Assembly (NCBI RefSeq): GCF_049634645.1
Contig: NC_134731.1
Span: 23,899,772-23,963,771, forward strand
Length of the DNA: 64,000 nucleotides
Direction of reading: 5' to 3'
Source of the DNA: Pelodiscus sinensis
Lineage: Eukaryota; Chordata; Testudines; Trionychidae
This document shows positions 57,401 through 64,000 of the stretch, in pieces. The stretch's first letter is position 1; the number at the start of each line of letters is the position of its first letter. Under the pieces are notes generated by a model. It saw only the letters and a program-made list of their open reading frames with translations, was not told the origin of the DNA and made no database searches. A program made the position numbers and the translations under genes.

Positions 57401-60400
57401 GCGCTTAGTTTTGCAACATCCTGACTAGCAGGATGTACCCCAAATATTGGCATAATAGGTACCTTACACAACATGCAGTTAATTGGAAGGTATTATTAGA
57501 ATGATCAAGTCAAGTATAAATACAGAAGTAAAAACCTAATCAGTGGGAGGGATTGGGTAAGGTGGCCTCACTACCTTACTCACAGCAACTAGCAGGTGAA
57601 CCTGTTCCAATGCATTGTGGACGCCTCTGCGCATGGAGAAAGAAAAAGGCCATGAATTCCCATCTGAAAATCATAAGGGTCTGAGGCAGGGGCAGGGGCA
57701 GGCCCGTACCTATAGGCAAACTAGGCAGCTGCCTAGGGCACCAAGTTGCATGGGGCGTCAAATTCCAAACCCTGCCCCTTCCATTTCCCATGCCTTACCT
57801 GGAGCACGGCTTCCCTGCACCAGGAGGGGGGTAAGTCCTGGGAGAGGCAGCACGCGTGGGTGGAGGTGGGGGGGGGGTTCCCCTGTGCTGCTGTCAGCCC
57901 CAGGGGAGGAGGAACATGGGGGTGGTTTCCCCTGCCCCGCCAGGGGGGGAGGGGTCGGCCCCGGGGGAGGAGGAACACAGGGGAGGTTCCCCTGCCCCGC
58001 TGGAGAGGGGGTCGCCTTGGGAGAGGCACATGCTGGCTTCTCTGGGGGGAGAGGGGGGAATCTTGGGAGGAGACGGGTGCAGGGGAATCTCTCCCCCAAC
58101 TGGCACCCTGTTCCCTCTCCCCGGCCCCCAGCCCCCGAACTCCATCCTCAGCCCCCCTGGCCCCCAGCCCCAGAACTCCAACTCCATCCCCAACCCCCTG
58201 GCCCCCAGAACTCCATCCCCAGCCCCCCTCTTCCCAGCACAGAACCAAAACCCTCAGTCGATATCTGCCCTTGGGGTGGGGGTGGGAGGGCGCGCGCCGA
58301 TTGCATGGTTCGCCTAGGGTGCCAATTGCTGGCAGCAAGTCTAGGGCCACCCCTGGTCTTAGCATTGGAACTGCATGTGATTTATAGAAATAAGCACATG
58401 TATATTCATATTCTTAAAATCGACATCTTGTGTATTGTCCTAAGTGTAGGTGTTATTATATTGTCTGTGCCAACTATTCCATTTATTGGACTAGATCTAT
58501 GTAACTTTGCATTGACTTCCTTTACTATTCTGTGCACAGTAAAGTGAGAAAGAGTTTATCTGAGGTATTTACTGGCTCCTCATGTCTAAAACAAATCAAA
58601 CCACACAACAAAAAGCCAGCTGCACCAGCCAGTGTACATGAGGAGCAAGGGTGACAGAAACAAGTTCAATTTTAAAAATCAATGGAATGTCTGGAATTGG
58701 TCTGATTTTTGCAGCATTCAGCCAGCTCTGGTCCCCAAATAATTTCAAAAATTACAGTGTGACTAACATCAGAGATTGCCTATCCCACTTAAAATAGATT
58801 TATAAAGCATTCACCACGAGCCTTTATGGTCCACCGAGTCATGGTACAATGAAAAATCTTTGTGGGCTTCTGGCACTCTGCAGAGATTGTTTATAATCTG
58901 ACAGAGGAGAGTTCCCACTGCATGGCAGGCAGTAAATGCCAATTCATCAGCAAAACAGTGTCAAATGTAAGCTATGACGTTATCAGCTGTGGCTATTTTA
59001 AGAGATGACTTGGTACTGAATTAGAGTTGACAGATGCTATTATTTTCTGCCTTAAAATTAATGATGGTATGTTGGAAAGGACTGCAGTGTTTTTATATGA
59101 AAACATGGTTTAATTTATTTTATGCTTAATGGATTTTGGCAGCTATATTTTAAAATGTTTTAAGCATAGTTAATCAAAAAAGGGGTGTAAGCTAATCTAG
59201 GAAACCATTAGCCCTGATAACAGACTAACAACTATAAAACAGAAAACAAACTGTGCAAGTTGGACATTTTAAACTTCTCTACGTGCAGATTTCAAAATGT
59301 CTTACAAAAATGATCAAAATCAATCTTCTCGTAATCCCTGTGAGATTGATTCTCAGCCCTGTCTTACATACGGATTGCAGAAAGCAAAAGTGACTTGTCA
59401 AAAGTCATGCAGGGATTCAGTGGCAAAAATAAAATGAGTCCAGGAATGCTGCCTCTTGTCAAGGCAATACCACTGGGCCAGACTGCTCCTAATCACCCCA
59501 GTGTAAATCCCACTATTCACTATACTTGTTCATAACCCAAATTTTTTGGGTGAAAAATCCCACTGTGAAGAGTGGGAACCAGTTTATGAATGGGTTCTTC
59601 CACTGGGGGGCAGGAGTCAGCAAACTTCCCCCGGCTCCCATTGGCTAATAGACTCCTGCTCACTGGTCTTTTACCTTGGGTGCATGTAGCTCAGCCATAC
59701 AGCCTGCCCTGCCCACCTGCCACTGTGATCCTGGCGTTCCCATTGGCTGGGAACAGTGAACAGCAGCCAATGGGCTCTGAAAGGCTCCATGCCTGCAGGC
59801 AGCACTGAAGCTGACAAGCTGGGACTGGAAGTTTGTGCACTGGAGTCGGCTTATAAACGGGTCATTGACTTTTTCCCCTGTAAGTTTGAGGGGTCAGCTT
59901 ATGAACAAACAGGCTTATGTTCGAGTATATACGGTAAAAGATTTACCTGGCATTGCTTTGGTACTTAACTCCATTTTTGTTTTTCCTCATTTCAGTCATT
60001 GCTCTCCAGTGAGGAGGAGGGGTTCAGTGTGCAGGCTGCCCCAAGGAGAGAAAACTACCCCAGCCCCCTCTCACCGCAGCAGCTTGGGACCAGGTGAGAA
60101 GTGCCTCTCCATGGCCACTGCAGCTCCAGCAGGCACAGGAGGAAGAGGGGAGCATGCTCCCCAGCTGAGGTAAGTCCAGGTTTGTCTACCCCCAGCGCTC
60201 CCCACCCAGAGGGAGAAATTAAGCAAACTGAACTTTTCCACGGCTTCCCGATCACAGTGAAGAGCCAGCAATGTCCCCATACGAATGGGAGAAAGGAGGA
60301 GTTTCAGCCCTCTTCCCCCCCCACACACACCCTACCTAAAGGGCTCCTGGAGTGGGAGGGTCAGGACTAAGGCAGCCCTTTTCACCTGCTTGGTGACTGT

Positions 60401-63400
60401 CTCTTTTCTGTATGGTTTTATGAGAAGCAATCCCATTCTAGGCATATCCTGTTTTCCTGGCACAAACAAACCCTTATATGGCTTTAAGTTATGCTAAGAG
60501 GAAGCTGCATACCAAGTCTGGTGGGCCTAGCTCTTACCATTTAAAAGAAGCTCTTGAACAGAAAGACTCATCTTCAGATGTACAGACAAACTCTCTCAAA
60601 AATATAGTTGATGAGTTGGGCCCACACCCTCACACGCTGGCCTCTGGGCAAAGCAGTTACCTGCACTGTCTCCCTACCCTTTTAGGGATGTAAAATCCCA
60701 TTGAATTAGTTAACTGGTAAAATGTTAATCAATTAAACAGAGGGAGGGGGTGCGCCAGCCCAGATGAGCCGGAGCAGTTCCCCTGTCCACCGTGACCCAG
60801 CTGGAGTGGCCCCCTACCCACCACAGCTGAGCTGGAGCACATACACACACCCCAGGATGTAGTAGCATATTCAATAAACAGATAAGCAAAAGCACACAGG
60901 TTAATGCTATAGAATACACACATTTCCCCCCACCCCCACCAGTACATTTTTTGGCAGGCTGGCCAGCAGCCTGGCTCAGTCCTGACTTGCAACGGGTCCA
61001 GGACTACCCCGCTGCAGCTCTGCATTTAAACTGTATTAGGAGCTGGGCGGGCAGGCAGCCCCACTCAGTTCCAGCTCACCTGGGGTGCAGGAACTCAGAC
61101 CTCCCCCAAACAGGCTGCTGCCACCCTGCACCGTGGCCTCTGTATCAGAGGCAGCAGTGTGGGGCGACAGGCAGCCACTCCGTGAGGGGAGCCGGTTTTA
61201 AACTGGCTCCTCTTGCGGACCAGCTCTTGCCTGGCACCCTGTGCTGCTGCCTCTGATACAGAAGCAGCAGCCCAGAGTGGCAGGGGGCTCCTCAGCAGTG
61301 GGGCTGGAGCACGCTGATTGCTGGCCCCACTCCAGGGGCTATAGAATAGTCAACCAATAAGAATTAATGAGGATAATCGACTATTCAATTAACCGATATT
61401 TAACATCCCCCCCTACAGCAGGCCCCGTGGCACTGGTGGTGGTCCAGCCCCAGCAGGTTAACCATTCATATCCTATACCCTTTATGGCTGAGAGAATTAG
61501 GCACCCAGCTCCTGTTGAAATTCCCAACAGAGCCTTCCAGTTGGCTGCAGTTTTAAATTAACTCTCCCTTCATGACAAAGCAGCAGCAGGGCTCTGCAGA
61601 AAACTCAAGGCCAGTGAGAAACAATTTATTTGACAGACATTTTAACTACATTAAATTGGCTGCTTTGAGTGGGGCCATCTGCCCCTTGTTAGTCAGTTCA
61701 CAATGTGGGAAGTGTGGCTGGATCCCCAGCCAGTTCAGGGAGCAGCAATGGTCAGGCCAGGCTGAAAATCATTTCCCCAAGCCAGGAGGTCCCACCGCTG
61801 ATGCCTTTGGTGCCTTTGTCCCCTTGTGATTTGACTTGATGCAAATGGGGCTACACCATAAATCCATTTGGAGACTGAAGCTGGAGTTGAATGTGGCCCC
61901 CTACCTCATCTGAGAAGGCTTCTGCACTGAGCATGTATTTCCAGAGTTCTTAGCTGCACTGGCTGCCTGATAAACTTCCCTCAGAAACCTAAGACATTGC
62001 TTTTAGCTTATAAAGCCCTAAATGGCATGTGACCTGCCTATTGCCAGTGCTGCAGCGAGAAGCACCCCAGTTAGAACATCCTTGGTTTGCAAGGTGGCAG
62101 GGCCTTCTGCAGGAGAGGCCCTCAACTTTACAACAAATTCCCCTTGACTGACCTGAAACAGCCATAATCCATTGACTTCTCAGGCTTTTAGGGCAAAAAG
62201 CTAATACAACAAAGTAATTATTCCTGGCAGGGAGGGCTTTGTAATTCTACATTGCTAGTTGTGTCACTTTATAGTGATTGTGTTGTCAGTGACCTGAAGC
62301 AGGGTAAGTTCTTATTTTACAGCTTCACTAGCAGATTATCCCAGCTGCTTGCTCCTTCACTGCCTGTCCCTGCAAGGCAGCAAGAGCAAAGTGCACAGCT
62401 CGCCTGACCCCTGCACCTCCAGCCCGAGTGAGGAATGCAGCAAACTGCTCTCTCCCCTGGCTACCTGAAAAAGGGTACAACCAGCAAATCTGAGGGGGGA
62501 GCTTCAGTCCTTCCCTTAAAGGGCGCCAGAGGGGCAGGAGGCTCATGGCTCGAGTAGTCCAAGACTGGGGGTGGAGGGCATATCTCATCTGGCTGGTGGT
62601 GATTGTGTCTCTTTTCTGTATGGTGTTCTGAGAAGTAATTCCATTTCAGGCACATCCCATTGTCCTGGCACAACCAAACCCTCAACCTTGCTTTGAGGAA
62701 GCTGTATACTGAATCTGAAGGTCCCAGCTCTTACCGTTTAGGGGGAGTTCTTAGACAAACTCCCTCAAGTATGCAGATGTACAGAACAGTTACAGCGAAG
62801 CATGTAGAACAGGGATGGGGAACTTTTTTGGGTCAGGGGCCGCCCACACAGAAAAATCAGTCAGGGGCCACACAAGTGAGAAGCAAAAAACCAAAACCAG
62901 TCCCTCCATGATGTGGCCCCTGACTGAAAAGACACTCCCCACATTCCACTCTCGCACCAGAGCTGGCGGGCTCGGCCTAGAAGATTTTGTGTGCTCCAGC
63001 CCTGTGGTGGGGAAGCGGGGGTGGGGGCTGGAGCACCACTGTAGGCTCCCCAATTCGGGGGGAGCCATGAGCCTCAGGGCCGGATCCAGGCCAGCCAGGG
63101 GCTGCATCTGGCCCCCAGGCCTGAGATTCCCCACCCCAATGTAGAAACTCCATTATTATTTACATAAAGGCAAGCAGGTAAGTTGCAGACAGAAATTCAT
63201 TTCAAGCAGTATGCATTACACTGGAACATCTCATCCAACCTGTGTCGTCTCTGTGATGGACGCCAGCTGCATGTATTCAGAGTTTCCCCACCCAAAGAGG
63301 TCTCCTTCATCAGATAGAGCCAGACAGCTGTCCCCGTAGGAGGCGACCTGAACGATATTTACTCCAGCCACATCTCCGCCCAGTTTGGTGGGCACGCTGG

Positions 63401-63421
63401 TGATATCATAGTGACCAAGAC
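48376..63421 (-). CDS. RCC1L: RCC1L (WBSCR16), five 3'-terminal coding exons; 5' exons outside window
   Basis: RCC1L is a mitochondrial protein with RCC1-type beta-propeller repeats. It has been linked to OPA1 nucleotide exchange and to mitoribosome assembly and rRNA pseudouridylation (family knowledge). Seen here on the - strand: exons 63421-63240, 54412-54328, 53657-53484, 51351-51266 and 48453-48376. They splice in phase to about 200 residues plus stop and match the C-terminal part of recalled human RCC1L (about 460 residues). RCC1-type blades are visible as GDLFGWGNSEYMQLAS, NVFVWGYGILGKGPN and GELFVWGKNIRGCLGIGR. The C-terminus is HMVTLVKSFI. All introns are GT-AG; the first visible donor is weak. 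The gene converges on CASTOR2, with 29.5 kb between the two stop codons. No disabling mutation is seen. Confidence 0.95.
49180..49560 (+). repeat. LTR-like or promoter-like repeat, unclassified
   Basis: It has caataaataggggggc, an ACATATAAGAAGG TATA-like box at about 49340 and a purine-rich tract after it, reminiscent of 3745-4490. No coding or paired LTR is seen. Confidence 0.3.
49609..50580. mobile_element. hAT-like element (CAGTGGTTC family), 972 bp, with nested fragment
   Basis: The ends are CAGTGGCTCTCGAAGTG and AAGTGTGAGAACCACTG, flanked by ctacagaa (49601-49608) and ctatagaa (50581-50588). Inside, 50148-50260 is part of the CAGGGGTGGGGAA family in reverse (cctgactgatttttctgtgg, ctcacccctg). 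The GC-rich left part yields spurious open frames. Confidence 0.85.
51266..51351 (-). CDS. RCC1L: RCC1L exon, GELFVWGKNIRGCLGIGR
   Basis: On the - strand the acceptor TTATTGCAG ends at 51352 and the donor GTAAGT starts at 51265. After the split Asn codon it encodes RGELFVWGKNIRGCLGIGRM and then EDQYFPWR, the last RCC1 blade. It ends in phase 0. The 86-base exon was identified from splice sites and family similarity. Confidence 0.93.
51944..52281. mobile_element. Foldback MITE, TCTAGAC-end family, TTCGAA type, 3-bp TSD
   Basis: The ends are GGCTGTGTCCAGACTCAG and CAGTCTAGACACAGCC, flanked by ctg (51941-51943, 52282-52284). The interior holds about ten TTTCGAAA words and gcgttctttcgaa segments in both senses. 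It is the best copy of this type. Confidence 0.88.
52285..53483 (-). other. RCC1L intron
   Basis: Only an old repeat-like phrase is seen near 52555-52625 (ggacttaagctccagagtcc), which also occurs in altered form near 3235-3290. The rest is unremarkable AT-rich sequence. Confidence 0.5.
53484..53657 (-). CDS. RCC1L: RCC1L exon, GNVFVWGYGILGKGPN...SQFAALN
   Basis: On the - strand the acceptor TAATGCAG ends at 53658 and the donor GTAAGT starts at 53483. The 174 bases give 57 complete codons covering one RCC1 blade and the PTLFGL linker, ending CGLSQFAALN. The remaining base starts an Asn codon completed by the next exon. Confidence 0.95.
53658..54327 (-). other. RCC1L intron
   Basis: No repeat or other feature was recognised in this short intron. 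Confidence 0.6.
54328..54412 (-). CDS. RCC1L: RCC1L exon, VNVPRHLPFKIGRIKDVACGG
   Basis: On the - strand the acceptor CTCACTAG ends at 54413 and the donor GTGAGT starts at 54327. It encodes VNVPRHLPFKIGRIKDVACG followed by GTGNAIVN, and ends with the first base of a Glu codon. This exon is too short to show as a separate open frame and was found from its splice sites and the family sequence. Confidence 0.9.
54560..55345 (+). mobile_element. CR1 LINE 3' end, interrupted by a hAT-like element
   Basis: 54560-54809 and 55254-55345 are consecutive parts of one CR1 tail: gggcttaaattgcagcaagg, then ctatcagggatgatctagat, and after the interruption agacggtgtttggtgctgct and the tctagtgttctatgat end. 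It is the only + strand CR1 tail in the window. Confidence 0.9.
54810..55253. mobile_element. hAT-like MITE inserted in CR1, 444 bp
   Basis: The ends are CAGGACTACTCAAAT and CCGGGCCAAGTAGCCCTG. The CR1 sequence atctagac is duplicated on either side (54802-54809 with one change, 55254-55261). The interior is AT-rich with atgcaaatatatatg repeats. Confidence 0.88.
55928..56456 (+). repeat. Unclassified repeat, copy 1 of 3
   Basis: It starts agacttacctagcattgcc, has a GC-rich middle, then tcctggcaccaccaaaccct, cctagctcttaccgtttagg and a cagacagacacaca tail. The same order of blocks recurs at 59945-60600 and 62290-62770. Confidence 0.6.
56863..57015 (-). repeat. MIR-like SINE fragment
   Basis: It has ttttacagatggggaaactg, tgaggcactgag and gcaaggtcacccag-like words (ctcaaagtcacccagcatgt). 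This is the CORE-SINE signature in the orientation that reads on the + strand as the complement. Confidence 0.7.
57687..58355. mobile_element. hAT-like element, GC-rich interior, 669 bp
   Basis: The left end is caggggcaggggcaggcccg and then tacctataggcaaactaggc; the right end has gcctagggtgccaattgctg and ggccacccctg. The gcctaggg/ccctaggc words are inverted. Flanks gtctgagg and gtcttagc agree at 6 of 8. The interior is strongly skewed, G-rich then C-rich, and produces spurious long open frames on both strands. Confidence 0.65.
59340..59480 (-). repeat. Old MIR-like fragment
   Basis: It has agtgacttgtcaaaagtcat followed by gcagggattcagtggc, weakly like the MIR core also seen at 56863-57015. 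Confidence 0.4.
59517..59936. mobile_element. DNA-transposon-like repeat with TATATACGGTA end
   Basis: The right end is cttatgttcgagtatatacg plus gta. The left end, tatacttgttcataaccc, is its degenerate complement. The interior is moderately GC-rich and non-coding. The class is not assigned. Confidence 0.55.
59945..60600 (+). repeat. Unclassified repeat, copy 2 of 3
   Basis: It starts ttacctggcattgctttgg, has a GC-rich middle, then ctgtatggttttatgagaag, ctggcacaaacaaaccctta and cctagctcttaccatttaaa, with an agatgtacagacaaactctc tail. See 55928-56456. Confidence 0.65.
60685..61409. mobile_element. DNA-transposon-like element with GGGATGTTAAAT ends
   Basis: The left end is gggatgtaaaatccca followed by ttgaattagttaactggtaa. 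The right end is aatcgactattcaattaacc followed by gatatttaacatccc, its degenerate inverse. The interior has an inverted pair (gcagcagtgtggggcgacag region against ggcaccctgtgctgctgcct near 61230). The TSD is unclear. Confidence 0.6.
62290..62770 (+). repeat. Unclassified repeat, copy 3 of 3
   Basis: It has tctgtatggtgttctgagaa, gtcctggcacaaccaaaccc, agctcttaccgtttaggggg and an acaaactccctc tail, in the same order as the other two copies. The left boundary is vague. Confidence 0.6.
62810..63138. mobile_element. hAT-like MITE (CAGGGGTGGGGAA family), perfect TSD
   Basis: It begins CAGGGATGGGGAAC and ends GATTCCCCACCCCA, flanked by the perfect 8-bp repeat atgtagaa (62802-62809, 63139-63146). It is the reference copy for the fragments at 15767, 40590 and 50148. 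Confidence 0.9.
63240..63421 (-). CDS. RCC1L: RCC1L exon, GLGHYDITSVPTKLGG...ITETTQ
   Basis: On the - strand the acceptor TTTGTCAG ends at 63422 and the exon begins with two bases of a split Gly codon. It reads LGHYDITSVPTKLGGDVAGV, then a full RCC1 blade ending in GWGNSEYMQLASITETTQ. It ends in phase 0 at 63240. The donor reads GTTGGA rather than GTAAGT, so it is weak. The length is 182 bases. Confidence 0.93.
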
Positions 63422-64000
63422 CTGACAAAGACAGAAAGTAGCATACTGTAGTGAAAGGCTGTACTTGGTCATATCAGACAGCAGGCAGTGACACCACGTG
63501 TCAGACTGGATCTTCTGAAGCAACATCAACAAGAAAGCAAGCTCCAGGCTAAAGCAAAAAGCTGTGTGATGAGTCCCTTGCCTGCTCCAGTGTAGACCTC
63601 AGCTCAAATCCTGTTTTCTAGCAATTAGGTTACATCACTCAAGAGCATACCATGAATACTACAAAGATCAGTCTGGTGCCACTGCCTGGCTCTGTGGAAG
63701 ATACACACTGGACTAAAGTAGAACAGCATTTTAGGGCAGGACAATGATAAACTAAATGCTTGATTTCAAGAAGCTAGCCAGACAGGGAACTCAAGGAAAC
63801 CCCGTGGCCTGTGTTCTGCAGGTCAGACTTAGAGGAGCACAATGGTCTCTTCTATGAAAGCGTTGCTGAGAACCTGCATTTTCAATGGGAGGTGCAAGTG
63901 CTCAACATAGCCCGGTGATATCAGGGCTATTTAAAAAGAGGCCCACCATCTCAAGTCGACACATGATCCTTCCAATGATATCTGTATTATGACTGGACTG
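63422..64000 (-). other. RCC1L intron at right edge
   Basis: Sequence upstream of the exon acceptor on the - strand. No repeat or exon was recognised; the next 5' exon lies beyond the window. Confidence 0.6.

Larger units (their letters stand above)
54413..63239 (-). other. RCC1L 8.8-kb intron
   Basis: It holds a split CR1 with a hAT inside (54560-55345), three copies of an unclassified repeat (55928, 59945, 62290), MIR-like fragments (56863, 59340), hAT-like elements (57687, 62810), a TATACGGTA-end element (59517) and a further inverted-repeat element (60685). 55346-55927, 56460-56862, 57016-57686, 58356-59339 and 61410-62290 show nothing clear. Confidence 0.6.

Noticed and set aside
57615..58547. 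310-codon open frame, plus overlapping frames of 153-213 codons
   Set aside because: They lie in the GC-skewed interior of a hAT-like element (57687-58355). The products are low-complexity Pro/Gly/Ser runs in every frame, and no splice or start context is plausible.
1..64000. tRNA, rRNA, riboswitch or bacterial mobile elements
   Set aside because: No cloverleaf-like or rRNA-like sequence was recognised, and the intron-exon structure shows a vertebrate nuclear genome.

Overview
This window is nuclear DNA from a vertebrate, most likely a sauropsid and probably a turtle. The genes are split into short exons bounded by GT-AG introns. The spacer is packed with CR1 LINE fragments, non-autonomous hAT-type elements with 8-bp target-site duplications (TSDs), foldback elements with TCTAGAC ends and pieces resembling DIRS elements. 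I see no bacterial-style operon, CRISPR array, tRNA or rRNA. The species call is inference from repeat content only.

Two protein-coding genes are present, both cut by the window edges and convergent (tail to tail). CASTOR2 (formerly GATSL2) is on the + strand from 334 to 18909. Its last seven coding exons are here, all in phase, giving about 267 residues of an ACT-domain protein of the cytosolic arginine-sensor family that acts through GATOR2 on mTORC1. RCC1L (formerly WBSCR16) is on the - strand from 63421 down to 48376. Its last five coding exons are here, about 200 C-terminal residues of a mitochondrial RCC1-repeat protein. The same pair are neighbours in the human Williams-Beuren region (7q11.23), so this looks like a conserved vertebrate neighbourhood. 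The two genes act in unrelated pathways.

Layout: 1-18909 holds CASTOR2 exons and repeat-filled introns, the last intron being about 10.5 kb. 18910-48375 is the interval between the two stop codons. It contains the CASTOR2 3' UTR, whose extent is unknown, a good candidate distal poly(A) site near 33357, a striking 38-bp-arm hairpin at 26841-26928, CR1 and DIRS-like fragments and many small DNA transposons. 48376-63421 is RCC1L with an 8.8-kb intron carrying hAT elements and three copies of an unclassified repeat. 63422-64000 is RCC1L intron.

I did not find a new protein system. The most interesting signals are structural: a family of foldback elements in which each subfamily repeats its own short self-complementary word, nested transposons, a near-perfect isolated hairpin, and a possible very long CASTOR2 3' UTR.
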